64,000 nucleotides of DNA, from the NCBI RefSeq assembly GCF_900110945.1, contig NZ_FOFL01000001.1:620001-684000 (forward strand). Reading direction: 5' to 3'. Positions 9,873 to 19,294 of this stretch are shown piece by piece (the first letter of the stretch is position 1; the number at the start of each line of letters is the position of its first letter). A model generated the notes under the pieces. It made no database searches and was not told the origin of the DNA. It saw only the letters and a program-made list of their open reading frames with translations. Made by a program: the position numbers and the translations under genes. The stretch is from Devosia sp. YR412 (GTDB taxonomy: Bacteria; Pseudomonadota; Alphaproteobacteria; Rhizobiales; Devosiaceae).

Positions 9873-10511
9873 CTAAAGCGAGTCAATCTGGCTCTGCAAG
9901 TCTTTGACGAAGCTGGACAAATTCAGCTGGCGCTGTCGATCCAGGCGGGCGGATACGAGGATGGAGCGGACGCGTTGCGTCGAGGCTTCGAGGTCTTCGT
10001 TGACGATGACATAGTCATATTCGTTGAAGTGATCCATCTCGCGGCGGGCGTTCTGCAGACGCTTTTCGATGGTGCCGACCGAGTCCTGGGCGCGGCGTTC
10101 GAGGCGGGCGCGGAGTTCCTTGATGGTGGGCGGCAGGATGAAGACCGTTACCATGTCCTTGCGGCTGTTCTTGTAGAGCTGCAGCGTGCCCTGGTAGTCG
10201 ATGTCAAACAGGATGTCGTTGCCGGCGGCCAGCTGTTCTTCGACTTTGGCGCGCGGCGTGCCGTAGAAATTGCCGTGCACTTCGGCCGATTCCAGCAGCT
10301 CGCCATCGGCCTGCATGCGCTTGAAGGCTTCGACGTCGATGAAATAATAGTGCTTGCCGTCGACCTCGTCGGTGCGGCGGGCGCGGGTGGTCACCGAGAC
10401 TGAGAGCTTGATATTGGGATCGGCGCCGAACAGGGCGCGCGAGATGGATGACTTGCCGGCGCCGGAGGGCGAGGCGATGACCAGCATGACGCCGCGACGC
10501 TGGAATTCCAT
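9873..10511 (-). CDS. gmk: guanylate kinase
   Basis: 212-residue kinase converting GMP to GDP. The P-loop SPSGAGKSS lies near residue 12. The GMP-binding segment includes TTRARRTDEVDGKHYYF, and the lid/LID-Arg region ERRAQDS follows. The start MEFQRRGVM at 10511 is chosen because the upstream extension runs into yicC and is not family-like. It lies 10 bases downstream of yicC, and mltG-yicC-gmk form one minus-strand unit. Confidence 0.95.
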   Translation of the reverse strand: MEFQRRGVMLVIASPSGAGKSSISRALFGADPNIKLSVSVTTRARRTDEVDGKHYYFIDVEAFKRMQADGELLESAEVHGNFYGTPRAKVEEQLAAGNDILFDIDYQGTLQLYKNSRKDMVTVFILPPTIKELRARLERRAQDSVGTIEKRLQNARREMDHFNEYDYVIVNEDLEASTQRVRSILVSARLDRQRQLNLSSFVKDLQSQIDSL

Positions 10512-10521
10512 CGGTGTGATC

Positions 10522-11409
10522 CTATTCGATGTTCTGCACTTGCTCGCGTAATTGATCGATCGCCGCCTTGAGGTCAAGGCCGATGGCGGTCAGCTCCACC
10601 GCATTGGACTTGCTGCACAGCGTATTGGCCTCACGGTTGAATTCCTGGGCCAGGAAATCGAGGCGCCGGCCGGCAGCGCCGCCAGTGGCGATGAGCTGGC
10701 GGGCGGCGGCGATATGGGCGGTGAGCCGGTCGAGTTCTTCGCGGATATCGGCCTTGGTGGCGAGCAGCAGCGCTTCCTGGGCCAGTCGCTCCTCGGAGAG
10801 GCCGGTGTCGCTGCCGAGATCGGCGATCTGCTGGCGCAGGCGGGCAAGAATGCCCTCGCGGCTGCGGGCGGGATGGGCTTCGGCGCGGGCGACGAGAGCT
10901 TCGATTTCCAGCAGACGATCAAGCAGGATAGTGGCCATGCGGCTGCCTTCCTGGCGGCGGGCGATGGCCAGATCTACAAGGGCTTGCGAGACGCCGTCGA
11001 GAATGGCGGCCTGCAGCGCTTCGCCATCTTCGTCCAGCGCGCTGTCGCGCTGTTCCAGCACGCCGCGCAGGGCGAGAATGCCGTCGAGGCTGGGTGGATT
11101 GGCCTCCACCCTGCCCTTCAGCTCGTCGAGCGCTGCAAGAACGGTGTCGAGTGCCTGGCGGTTGAGGTAAAGCTCGCCGCCTGCCCCCTGCCGCTCGACG
11201 GTGAGGTTCAGCGTCACCGAGCCACGGGTCAGCGTTTTGCCAATCAGTTGGCGGATATCGCTTTCCAGCGAGTCAAAGCCCGGCGCGAGACGCAGGCGGA
11301 CATCGAGGCCACGCCCGTTGACCGATTTGACCTCGCAGGCGAATGACGCCCCGGCCACCGCGCCATAGGCGCGGGCATAGCCGGTCATGCTGGCGAGGGG
11401 CTGGCTCAC
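10522..11409 (-). CDS. yicC: YicC family endoribonuclease-like protein
   Basis: 295-residue YicC/YloC protein. The N-terminal MTGYARA motif begins at residue 8 and the C-terminal DUF1732 signature EFNREANTLCSKS is present, with the usual total length. Family members cleave RNA in vitro; the cellular role is not settled. It starts with GTG, which overlaps the mltG stop as GTGA. It commonly neighbours gmk, as here. Confidence 0.9.
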   Translation of the reverse strand: MSQPLASMTGYARAYGAVAGASFACEVKSVNGRGLDVRLRLAPGFDSLESDIRQLIGKTLTRGSVTLNLTVERQGAGGELYLNRQALDTVLAALDELKGRVEANPPSLDGILALRGVLEQRDSALDEDGEALQAAILDGVSQALVDLAIARRQEGSRMATILLDRLLEIEALVARAEAHPARSREGILARLRQQIADLGSDTGLSEERLAQEALLLATKADIREELDRLTAHIAAARQLIATGGAAGRRLDFLAQEFNREANTLCSKSNAVELTAIGLDLKAAIDQLREQVQNIE

Positions 11410-12500
11410 TGGCCGGCCTCGCCAGCCTCCTCGGCTTCAAGCGCCTGACGCGCCTCTTCGGCCTGTCGAGCAGCTTCGTCGACGATGCGGCGATACTGCA
11501 CCACATTGTCCTGATGCTCGGCATAGGTTTCGGCGAAGACATGGCCCTCGCTAGGGGTCGCGCCCTTGGCGACGAAGTAGAGGTAGTCGTGGGCATCGGG
11601 ATTGGCGACGGCCTTGAGTGCATCAATGCCCGGATTGGCGATCGGCGTTGGCGGCAGACCGTCGATCTGATAAGTGTTGTAGTCGGTGCGCTGGTCGATT
11701 TCCGAGCGGCGCAGACCGCGGCCGAGCGTCGACTGGCCCTTGGTGATGCCATAGATGATGGTCGGATCGGACTGCAGGCGCATGCCTTCGCGCAGGCGAT
11801 TGACGAAGACGGCGGCGACCTGTGGCCGCTCGCTGGCGACGCCGGTTTCTTTTTCGACGATAGAGGCCAGCACCAGCAATTGCTCGGGCGTCTCAATCGG
11901 CAGGTCGGCATCGCGGCCTTCCCAGACGGCAGCTAGTTCCGTGTTCATGGCGGACTGCATCTTCTCGAGAACCGACTGGCGGGTATCGCCGGGGACATAG
12001 TCATAGCTGCCGGGCAGGATCGAGCCTTCGGCGGGGAGCGTGGTAATTTCGCCGGTGATATTTGTATCGGCATTGAGGCGCTGGATGGCCTCCCAGGAGG
12101 TCCAGCCCTCGGGAATGACCACGGCATAGCGGATGGGATTGCCGGTAGTCAGCTCGGTCAGGATATCGGCCATGCTGGCGCCCGCCGGGATGCTGAAGTC
12201 GCCCTGCTTGATGGTGCCGGCCAGTTCGGAAACGCGGCTGCCGACCTGGAAGATATACTGGTTGGAAATCAGCCCCTGCTCTTCGAGGCGCGGAGCGATC
12301 GAGGAGAGACCCGAGCCAGCTTCGACGCGGAAGGTGGTTTCCTCGCTCAGCGGGCCGTCACCATAAAACTGCGATGCGCCATAGAGCGCAATGCCGCCGG
12401 CCAGCAGCAGGCCGAGCACCAGAAGCGACAGCAGGCCATTGAGAATATCGACGAAACCATTGCTGGAACGGCGGCGGCGCCTCGGCTTGCGGTCATTCAT
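11406..12500 (-). CDS. mltG: endolytic murein transglycosylase MltG
   Basis: 364-residue YceG/MltG family protein proposed to cut nascent glycan strands and so set strand length. It has an Arg-rich cytosolic N-terminus (residues 1-13), one membrane anchor (about 16-40), a LysM-like region, and the catalytic block LASIVEKETG. The Glu of VEKE is the catalytic acid by family knowledge. The C-terminus carries a Glu/Ala-rich tail. In many bacteria mltG sits near fab genes; here fabF lies directly upstream, separated by a terminator. Confidence 0.92.
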   Translation of the reverse strand: MNDRKPRRRRRSSNGFVDILNGLLSLLVLGLLLAGGIALYGASQFYGDGPLSEETTFRVEAGSGLSSIAPRLEEQGLISNQYIFQVGSRVSELAGTIKQGDFSIPAGASMADILTELTTGNPIRYAVVIPEGWTSWEAIQRLNADTNITGEITTLPAEGSILPGSYDYVPGDTRQSVLEKMQSAMNTELAAVWEGRDADLPIETPEQLLVLASIVEKETGVASERPQVAAVFVNRLREGMRLQSDPTIIYGITKGQSTLGRGLRRSEIDQRTDYNTYQIDGLPPTPIANPGIDALKAVANPDAHDYLYFVAKGATPSEGHVFAETYAEHQDNVVQYRRIVDEAARQAEEARQALEAEEAGEAGQ

Positions 12501-12599
12501 GATGCTAAATCACCCTCAGGGCCCGGTGTTGTGCCGGGTCTTGTCATCGATTTGAGTCAGCCTGATGGCCGGTGTGCATTGTTGGCGATGCGGCGCGCC

Positions 12600-12637
12600 A
12601 AAAACAAGAGGCACGCCGCGGTGACGCGACGTGCCTC
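12600..12637 (-). terminator. intrinsic terminator after fabF
   Basis: Stem GAGGCACG / CGTGCCTC (12608-12615 with 12630-12637) with further GC pairing inside. On the minus strand it is followed by TTGTTTTTGG. It lies 20 bases after the fabF stop and would separate the fab genes from mltG. Confidence 0.8.
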
Positions 12638-12656
12638 TCATTGAAGCGTGGAAAAA

Positions 12657-13925
12657 CTAGGCGACTTTGCGCATCACGAGGGTCGCATTGGTGCCGCCGA
12701 AGCCGAAGCTGTTGGAGAGCGCCACGTTGACGTCCTTCTTGAGCGCCACCTTGGGCACCAGATTGATCGCCGTTTCGACCGATGGATTGTCGAGGTTGAG
12801 CGTCGGCGGCACGATGCTGTCGCGCATGGCGAGCAGGCAGAAAATGGCTTCCACTGAGCCAGCGGCACCCAGGAGGTGACCGATGGCGGATTTGGTGGAG
12901 CTCATCGTGGCCGTCGAAGCCGAGTCGCCGAGAACGCGGGTCACCGCGCCCAGTTCGATCTCGTCGCCGAGCGGCGTCGAAGTGCCGTGGGCGTTGATAT
13001 AGTCGATGTCGGACGGCTTGATGCCGGCGCGCTTGATGGCCGCGCTCATGGCGCGGAAACCGCCATCGCCATCGGGCGACGGGGCGGTGATGTGATAGGC
13101 ATCGCCGGAGAGGCCATAGCCGACCACTTCGCCATAGATCTTGGCGCCGCGGGCCTTGGCCCGCTCGTAGTCTTCGAGCACGACAATGCCGGCGCCTTCG
13201 CCCATGACGAAGCCGTCGCGGTCCTTGTCATAGGGGCGCGAGGCGGCGGTCGGATTGTCGTTGAAATTGGTCGAGAGGGCGCGGGCTGCAGCAAAGCCGG
13301 CGAGCGCCAGGCGATTGACGCAGCTTTCGGCGCCACCGGCCACCATCACGTCGGCATCGCCAAAGGCGATCAGGCGTGCGGCGTCGCCAATGGCATGGGC
13401 GCCCGTCGAACAGGCCGTCACCACGGAGTGGTTGGGGCCCTTGAGGCCGAAGCGGATCGATACATAGCCAGAGGCCAGGTTGATCAGACGGCCGGGAATG
13501 AAGAAGGGGCTGATGCGGCGCGGGCCCTTTTCGTGCAGCGTGATGGAAGCATCATAAATGCCGCCCACGCCGCCGATACCGGAACCGATCAGAACGCCTG
13601 TGCGCTCCTGGTCTTCCTGAGTCTTGGGCTCGACGCCCGCATCATCGATAGCCTGCTTGGCTGCCGCCATCGCGTAAACGATGAACGGATCAACCTTGCG
13701 CTGCTCCTTGGTGTCCATCCACTCATCTGGATTGTACTTGCCGTCGGCGTAATCGCCGAGCGGCAAGCGTTGAGCGATCTGACACGCAATGTCATCGACC
13801 TGGAAATCGTCGATGCGTTTGGCGCCACTCTTGCCGGCCAAAATATTGGCCCAAGTGGCTTCAACTCCGCAACCGAGGGGCGTTACAAGGCCCAGCCCGG
13901 TTACGACGACGCGGCGAATTTCCAT
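12657..13925 (-). CDS. fabF: beta-ketoacyl-ACP synthase II
   Basis: 422-residue condensing enzyme elongating acyl-ACP with malonyl-ACP. The active-site cysteine is in TACSTGAHA. The two catalytic histidines are in NAHGTSTPLGD and in the segment KSAIGHLLGAAGS. The start is ATG at 13925 (MEIRRVVVTG). The frame could begin at a TTG two codons earlier, but the ATG fits the family. It follows acpP by 24 bases, the classic acpP-fabF order. Confidence 0.96.
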   Translation of the reverse strand: MEIRRVVVTGLGLVTPLGCGVEATWANILAGKSGAKRIDDFQVDDIACQIAQRLPLGDYADGKYNPDEWMDTKEQRKVDPFIVYAMAAAKQAIDDAGVEPKTQEDQERTGVLIGSGIGGVGGIYDASITLHEKGPRRISPFFIPGRLINLASGYVSIRFGLKGPNHSVVTACSTGAHAIGDAARLIAFGDADVMVAGGAESCVNRLALAGFAAARALSTNFNDNPTAASRPYDKDRDGFVMGEGAGIVVLEDYERAKARGAKIYGEVVGYGLSGDAYHITAPSPDGDGGFRAMSAAIKRAGIKPSDIDYINAHGTSTPLGDEIELGAVTRVLGDSASTATMSSTKSAIGHLLGAAGSVEAIFCLLAMRDSIVPPTLNLDNPSVETAINLVPKVALKKDVNVALSNSFGFGGTNATLVMRKVA

Positions 13926-13949
13926 GGTCAACGTTTCTCTAGCGGCTTG

Positions 13950-14186
13950 TTAGCCGACAGCCTTGGTGAGGAAGGAGACGGCATCGCCGAAAGTCTGGAT
14001 CGACTCGGCAGCGTCATCGGGGATTTCCACCGAGAATTCTTCTTCGAAGGCCATCACCAGTTCGACCTGGTCAAGGGAGTCTGCACCCAGATCGTCGATG
14101 AAGCTGGCCTTCTCGACAACCTTCTCGGCATCCACATTGAGGTGTTCCACAACGATCTTGCGGACCCGATCAGCGACATCGCTCAT
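13950..14186 (-). CDS. acpP: acyl carrier protein
   Basis: 78-residue, strongly acidic four-helix carrier of fatty acyl chains. The phosphopantetheine attachment motif GADSLD is intact (Ser at about residue 38). Placed between fabG and fabF as in most proteobacteria. A ribosome-binding site AGGAAGT lies just upstream of the ATG. Confidence 0.97.
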   Translation of the reverse strand: MSDVADRVRKIVVEHLNVDAEKVVEKASFIDDLGADSLDQVELVMAFEEEFSVEIPDDAAESIQTFGDAVSFLTKAVG

Positions 14187-14356
14187 ATTAGACTTCCTTT
14201 TTCGAAATCGAGGTTTCGTTTCGCTTCTTATTGGCGGACTGCCAAATCTTCAAGCGCCGTGTTGGCTGACTTCGGCAATGTAAGCGCGCTTTTCAGCGCC
14301 TGCAAGGCAGCCCACAACGAGACGCGACGGCGGCGATTACCACAGGAAACGCCGCT

Positions 14357-14383
14357 ATCATAAGCCAGTTCCCCGGTTTTCAA
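14357..14383 (-). promoter_or_regulatory. candidate acpP promoter
   Basis: On the minus strand TTGAAA (14383-14378) and TATGAT (14362-14357) are separated by 15 bases. This would give acpP its own strong promoter with a long leader of roughly 165 bases, which fits the high demand for acyl carrier protein. The spacing is shorter than ideal, so the call is tentative. Confidence 0.35.
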
Positions 14384-14398
14384 CGGGTTTCCGGCTAT

Positions 14399-15136
14399 TT
14401 AGACCATCGCCATGCCGCCGTTGACGTTGAGCGTGTGGCCGGTGACGTAAGCTGCTGCGTCGCTGGCGAGGAAAACCGCGCAGGCAGCAACTTCTTGCGC
14501 CGTACCCAGCCGATTGGCCGGTATCGAGGACAGAATCGCCTCGCGCTGCTTGTCGTTGAGCTCGTCTGTCATGGCCGAGGCGATGAAGCCGGGGGCAATC
14601 GAATTGACGGTGATGTTGCGGCTGGCCACTTCATGAGCCAGCGCCTTGTTCATGCCGATGAGGCCGGCTTTGGAGGCGGCGTAATTGCCCTGCCCCGGAT
14701 TGCCGGTGACGCCGACCACCGAGGAAATGCCGATGATGCGGCCGAAACGCTGCTTCATCATGCCCCGGAGAACGGCGCGGTTGAGGTGAAAGGCGGCGGT
14801 GAGGTTGACGGCGATGACCTCGTCCCACTCCTCGTCCTTCATGCGCATGAACAGATTATCGCGCGTCATGCCGGCATTGTTGACGAGAATGTCGAGGCCG
14901 CCCATGGCCGCTTCGGCGGCGGGAACGAGCTTGTCGACCTCGTCGAGCTTGGAGAGGTTTGCCGGGAGGATCGGACAATCCTTGCCAATTTCCCTGGCGG
15001 TATCTTCCAGCGCACCCATGCGGGTGCCGGAGAGCGCGACGGTGGCGCCGGCGGCGGCCAGCGCCTTGGCGATTTCGCGCCCGATGCCGCCGCTGGCGCC
15101 GGTTACCAGCGCGCGTTTGCCAGTCAGATCAAACAT
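14399..15136 (-). CDS. fabG: 3-oxoacyl-ACP reductase
   Basis: 245-residue short-chain dehydrogenase performing the NADPH-dependent reduction of beta-ketoacyl-ACP. It has the cofactor loop TGASGGIG near residue 12, NNAG, and the catalytic Ser-Tyr-Lys set in GISSVVG and NYAASKAG. It stands between fabD and acpP, which supports FabG over other SDR functions. Confidence 0.95.
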   Translation of the reverse strand: MFDLTGKRALVTGASGGIGREIAKALAAAGATVALSGTRMGALEDTAREIGKDCPILPANLSKLDEVDKLVPAAEAAMGGLDILVNNAGMTRDNLFMRMKDEEWDEVIAVNLTAAFHLNRAVLRGMMKQRFGRIIGISSVVGVTGNPGQGNYAASKAGLIGMNKALAHEVASRNITVNSIAPGFIASAMTDELNDKQREAILSSIPANRLGTAQEVAACAVFLASDAAAYVTGHTLNVNGGMAMV

Positions 15137-15184
15137 TTAGTCCTCCCCAGTGGAGATTGTGATTCAGCTTCTTAATGGCCTGAA

Positions 15185-16135
15185 TCAGGAATTGAGCTCG
15201 GCGACGAAGGCGTCGATATCGGCCGGCGAGCCGACGGCATTGGCCACGGCTTCGGCATTGATGCGCTTGGCGAGGCCGGTGAGCACCTTGCCAGTGCCCA
15301 GTTCGGTGAGATGGGTGACACCGCCCTGGCCGGTGAGCCAGGTGACGCTTTCGGTCCAGCGCACGACGCCGGTGACCTGTTCCACCAGACGCTGGCGGAT
15401 CTCGGCGGGATCGGTGATCGGGGCAGCCAGCACATTGGCGACCAGCGGCACGACCGGGGCGTTCATGGCGACTTCGGCCAGCGCCGCGGCCATGGCATCG
15501 GCGGCGGGCTGCATCAGCGAGCAATGGAAGGGTGCGGAGACCGGCAAGAGGAGCGCGCGCTTGGCGCCCTTGGTCTTGGCGATTTCGACGGCGCGTTCGA
15601 CGGCGGCGGTGGTGCCGGAAACGACGACCTGGCCGGGTGCATTGTCATTGGCGACATCGCAGACATCGCCCTGGGCAGCCTCGGTAGCAACTTCCTGGGC
15701 GGTGGCGAGATCAAGGCCCAGAAGGGCCGCCATGGCGCCATGACCGACCGGCACGGCCTTCTGCATGGCTTGGCCGCGGGTTTTCAGCAGGCGGGCGGTA
15801 TCGCCCAGCGAGAAGGTACCGGCAGCGGCCAGCGCCGAATATTCGCCGAGCGAGTGGCCGGCGACATAGGTGGCGTGATCGGCGAGCTTGACGCCCTTGC
15901 TCTCGAGCACGCGGATCACCGCCATGCTGACGGCCATCAGGGCCGGCTGGGCATTTTCGGTGAGGCGGAGAATGTCGTCGGGGCCTTCAAACATGATGGC
16001 CGACAGGCGCTGGCCGAGGGCCTCGTCGACCTCCTGGAACACGGCGCGGGCTTCGGGATAGGCCGCAGCCAGATCCTTGCCCATGCCGACGGCCTGGCTA
16101 CCCTGCCCCGGAAAGGTGAATGCGCGCTTGGTCAT
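15185..16135 (-). CDS. fabD: malonyl-CoA:ACP transacylase
   Basis: 316-residue FabD, which loads malonyl groups on acyl carrier protein. The active-site serine is in GHSLGEYSA, the N-terminal oxyanion-hole motif is GQGSQ, and the catalytic histidine is in SAPFHCSLM. It is the first gene of the fabD-fabG-acpP-fabF series. Confidence 0.95.
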   Translation of the reverse strand: MTKRAFTFPGQGSQAVGMGKDLAAAYPEARAVFQEVDEALGQRLSAIMFEGPDDILRLTENAQPALMAVSMAVIRVLESKGVKLADHATYVAGHSLGEYSALAAAGTFSLGDTARLLKTRGQAMQKAVPVGHGAMAALLGLDLATAQEVATEAAQGDVCDVANDNAPGQVVVSGTTAAVERAVEIAKTKGAKRALLLPVSAPFHCSLMQPAADAMAAALAEVAMNAPVVPLVANVLAAPITDPAEIRQRLVEQVTGVVRWTESVTWLTGQGGVTHLTELGTGKVLTGLAKRINAEAVANAVGSPADIDAFVAELNS

Positions 16136-16217
16136 CTGTGGCCCTCTTTGTCTCAGTTAGACAATCCGCAGGGCGGCTGTCCAGTTGCGCGGCGTGTGCC
16201 CAAAGGGTGTGGCGGAG

Positions 16218-17309
16218 TCAAGGCGCGCGCATGGATTCCCCACTATGGACCAGCACAAGCCGCCGTGCGGTGACTCGCGCGGCCCGCCGCTGACGCAGCC
16301 TGGCGGGTGCGCCAATGACCATTTCCTCGAGCAATGCGAGCGCGCCAATCGCCAGGACGGCGCCCACCACGGTCAGCGCGGTGCGCTGGAAGATGATCTC
16401 GAAGGCGTCGCGCGTGCCGATGCTGGTGACCATCAGGATCAGCGCCACCGAGGCGCCGAACTGGTAGGTGACCGGCGAAAGACGGCCTTTGCTCATGCCG
16501 TGGGCGGCATAGAGCCCGACCAGCATGGTGAGGCCGATGAAGACCGGCAGCGCCGGAATGAGATGGTAGACCGCAAGGCCGGCAATGGCCGTGGCGGCGC
16601 CGAGCAGCGTGGCGATAATGCGGTCGAAGGCCTCGCGATGGCGCATGGTGTGCTCTCCTTGGCCCAGCACGAAGATGACGATGATCGGCAGGATGACCAG
16701 ATTGGCATCGGCGGTGATCCAGCAGAACAGAAGGACCGGCGCGAGGATGGCGAGGCGCAGCAGCACTTCGCGGCCGGGCCGGTCATAATCGGCGGCCACG
16801 GGCGCCGGGACATGCACCCGATCGGTCTTGGGCGGCAGCAGGAAATTGAGCAGCGGCAGCGTGACCGCCATGAAAAGGCCGGTCATGGTGAAGCTGTCGC
16901 GCATCACGACCAGTGCCTGATCGCTGGCAACGGCGGTGACCGAGATCATGGCGGGGATGATGGCAAACAGCGACCCGGCAATGCTGCCCCTGATCACCAT
17001 GAGATAGAGGCCGATCGCGGCGAAGATCAGGAAGATGGTGGTGAACAGCAGGGGTTCGCCCAGCGTCATGGCGGCAATGGCGCTGAAGATGGCTGAAATG
17101 ACCGGGATGGCGAGCGGCACGACCATGCCGCGCCTCAACGAGAAGCGGCCACGCTGGCTGCTCATCAGCGACAGCGTGAGGGACACAACCAGAACCGGCA
17201 CGGAAATGCCGAGCGGTTCGGCCAGCAGCACGGCGAGGCCCAGGCCCAGCGCCGTGCGCAGGGCAAAATGGGGGTCCTCGGCCAGATCGACCCGGGTGAG
17301 CTGCTCCAT
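16218..17309 (-). CDS. FUSC/DUF2955-like inner-membrane transport protein
   Basis: 363-residue protein with about ten hydrophobic segments in two groups of five, separated by a soluble stretch near residues 165-185. This is the layout of fusaric-acid-resistance/AaeB-like efflux components. It lies 11 bases after an HlyD-type adaptor gene, as in two-gene efflux systems that export aromatic acids or related compounds. The substrate cannot be told from sequence. A MarR gene divergent to the pair is the likely regulator. Confidence 0.75.
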   Translation of the reverse strand: MEQLTRVDLAEDPHFALRTALGLGLAVLLAEPLGISVPVLVVSLTLSLMSSQRGRFSLRRGMVVPLAIPVISAIFSAIAAMTLGEPLLFTTIFLIFAAIGLYLMVIRGSIAGSLFAIIPAMISVTAVASDQALVVMRDSFTMTGLFMAVTLPLLNFLLPPKTDRVHVPAPVAADYDRPGREVLLRLAILAPVLLFCWITADANLVILPIIVIFVLGQGEHTMRHREAFDRIIATLLGAATAIAGLAVYHLIPALPVFIGLTMLVGLYAAHGMSKGRLSPVTYQFGASVALILMVTSIGTRDAFEIIFQRTALTVVGAVLAIGALALLEEMVIGAPARLRQRRAARVTARRLVLVHSGESMRAP

Positions 17310-17320
17310 CGGTCAGGTCC

Positions 17321-18505
17321 TCAGTTGAAGCCGGAGAAGAACGAGCCGATCCGCATCAGGCCGGCGGCCATGGTGGCAACAACGCCGGACTGCCCTGCGG
17401 GATAGATGACCATGCTGGCTTCCGACCCGAGGCGCAGATTAGCGGGCATGGGCGTATCCTGGTCGAGGCTGACGCGGACGGGGATTTTGCGGGCGGCGGG
17501 GAACCAGCGGGTGTCGGTCGAGGATTGCGCCAGCCCATTGACCGTGGTGCGGCCGCTGTTGATGCCCCAGGCGATGCTATCGACATGGCCGTGGAAAATA
17601 GTGCCGGGTGCGGCCTCGAAGCTCAGTTCCACGGGATCGCCGGGCAGCACATTGACCAATTGATTCTCGCGGAAATCGGCGAGCACGGCTTGGGTGGTGG
17701 GATCGATGAAGGTCATCACTGCCTGCCCGGCCGTGGCGAACTGGCCGCCAGCCAGGGACAGGTTGGTGATGTAACCATCGGCCGGTGCGAGCACGGTGGT
17801 GTTGGCGAGCGCGAACTGAGCCTTTTCCAGTGCAGCCATGGCGGTCCGCACCTGGGGATTGTCTTCGCCGGACGGCCCGGCCTGGGCGGTGAGGCGTGCA
17901 ATATCGGCCTCTGCCGCGGAAGTCGCGGCCAGCGCGGCACTATAGTCGGCCTCGGCCTGATCGCGCTTGGCATCGGACACCAGGCCCCGGCCGAACAATT
18001 GGAGCGCGCGGTCGCGGGCGGGCTGGACCAGGGCGAGCTGGGCATTGGCCTTGTCGCGCTGGGCCGTGGCGGCGACGATTGCCGCAGCATTGGCGGTGAC
18101 GGTCTGGCGGGCCTGGGCCAATTGCGCCTCGGCCTGGGCAACATCCATTACAAAGGTGGTGTCATCGATGTGGAACAGGGGCTGGCCGGCCTTGACCACG
18201 GCATTGTCCGAGACCAGCACTTGCGTCACCGGCCCCGAGACACGCGGGGCGATCTGGGTGACAAAGGCGGTGACCGAGGCGCCACCGGCATAGGGCGCCG
18301 CACGATCGGACAGGACATACCAGGCGCCGAAGCCGGACAGGGCAATCAGGATGACGAGACCCGCCAGCGCAGCCGGATTGCGCCGTTTGACGGGCTCGGA
18401 GACTGGCTCCGGATCGGCAACAGGGGCCAGGCTGATCGTGGGGCTGGATGAAATGGGAGCCGATTCGAGATCGGGCTGCTGACGCAGCGATGCGGACTTG
18501 GTCAC
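17321..18505 (-). CDS. HlyD/EmrA-type periplasmic adaptor protein
   Basis: 394-residue membrane-fusion protein. It has a cytosolic Pro-rich N-terminus, one membrane segment at about residues 47-68, and the first half of a biotinyl-lipoyl barrel (VSDNAVVKAGQPLFHID). A long Ala/Gln-rich coiled-coil hairpin spans about residues 120-215, followed by the second half of the barrel and a beta domain. It should link the FUSC-like pump downstream to the periplasm or an outer-membrane channel. Confidence 0.87.
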   Translation of the reverse strand: MTKSASLRQQPDLESAPISSSPTISLAPVADPEPVSEPVKRRNPAALAGLVILIALSGFGAWYVLSDRAAPYAGGASVTAFVTQIAPRVSGPVTQVLVSDNAVVKAGQPLFHIDDTTFVMDVAQAEAQLAQARQTVTANAAAIVAATAQRDKANAQLALVQPARDRALQLFGRGLVSDAKRDQAEADYSAALAATSAAEADIARLTAQAGPSGEDNPQVRTAMAALEKAQFALANTTVLAPADGYITNLSLAGGQFATAGQAVMTFIDPTTQAVLADFRENQLVNVLPGDPVELSFEAAPGTIFHGHVDSIAWGINSGRTTVNGLAQSSTDTRWFPAARKIPVRVSLDQDTPMPANLRLGSEASMVIYPAGQSGVVATMAAGLMRIGSFFSGFN

Positions 18506-18562
18506 TTTTCGTCACCTTGGGAATGAGGTGACGCTGAAATATGGACTGCAGAGTATCTTGTC

Positions 18563-18588
18563 AATAGAGCTATTCTGATATAGAGCTA
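18563..18588. promoter_or_regulatory. tandem dyads, candidate MarR operators
   Basis: The 9-mer ATAGAGCTA occurs at 18564 and again at 18580, 16 bases apart. The first copy is the core of AATAG-AG-CTATT, a perfect dyad; the second is TATAG-AG-CTAAC, imperfect. They lie in the 106-base gap between the divergent HlyD-type and MarR genes, where a MarR autorepressor would be expected to bind. Confidence 0.45.
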
Positions 18589-18611
18589 ACTGAACGAGCG
18601 AGACCCTTGAA

Positions 18612-19076
18612 ATGCCGCAGGCGAACGAGATCATTCTGGCGCAATTGCGCGACACCATGCTGGCGGCAGGCCGGTTCGACCGGCGCACGGCCGAGCTGAT
18701 GGGGATCAACACCACGGACCTCTCGTGCCTCAACTTCGTCGAGACCTCGCCCGAACCGGTGACGGCCAAGATGCTGGCCGACTATGTGGGGATTTCCAGC
18801 GGCTCGACGACGGCATTGATCGATCGGCTGGAGCGGCGAGGCCTTTTGGCACGCGAGCGCCACCCGACCGACAGGCGGGGCATCGTGGTCGTGGCAGGAC
18901 CGGCTGCCGATGATCCGGCAGTGGTGGCGCTGCGCGCGCGGTTCCGCGAGGTGGCAGACCTGACGCTGGCCGACCTCAGCGCAAGCGACAAGGCGGTCAT
19001 CACGACTTTTCTAGGCCGGCTGATCGGCACGCTGGATGCCGATCTCGAGGCTCCCGTCGGTCTGGAGCGGGCCTGA
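18612..19076 (+). CDS. MarR family transcriptional regulator
   Basis: 154-residue winged-helix protein. The recognition region VTAKMLADYVGISSGSTTAL is near residues 45-65 and the wing RHPTDRRG is typical of MarR. It is divergent from the HlyD/FUSC efflux pair, so local repression released by a small ligand is the likely mode of action (inference). Confidence 0.88.
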   Translation: MPQANEIILAQLRDTMLAAGRFDRRTAELMGINTTDLSCLNFVETSPEPVTAKMLADYVGISSGSTTALIDRLERRGLLARERHPTDRRGIVVVAGPAADDPAVVALRARFREVADLTLADLSASDKAVITTFLGRLIGTLDADLEAPVGLERA

Positions 19077-19079
19077 CCC

Positions 19080-19108
19080 TTGCCTTGCGTGGTGGTTTGG
19101 CCTATAGG
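19080..19108 (+). promoter_or_regulatory. candidate rpsF operon promoter
   Basis: TTGCCT and TATAGG are separated by 17 bases, close to alphaproteobacterial sigma-70 consensus. It would give a leader of about 180 bases before rpsF. S6/S18 leaders are autoregulatory in many bacteria, but I cannot identify a known leader fold here. Confidence 0.5.
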
Positions 19109-19294
19109 GCGCCCAGCAATTCGTTTGGCCGGGGGCTGAACGGAGGGTTTTTCGTTTTTCGGAACGTCAAATAGGGCATAGCCCGGCCTCCCGTGTTCCC
19201 GCTCTTTGCAAGACTGCTTTGATGCCCTTTCCGGCTTCAAGGAGGCTCCGCGCCAGAGGTTGCTGTGTTTAAAACCACGAAGGAAGGCGCATCA

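Noticed and set aside
12876..14363. 495-codon plus-strand frame opposite fabF and acpP
   Set aside because: Both genes beneath it are unmistakable and intact; the translated product has no domain-like pattern.
19109..19294. S6:S18-binding leader motif upstream of rpsF
   Set aside because: The leader is long enough, but I could not fold the characteristic structure by eye.
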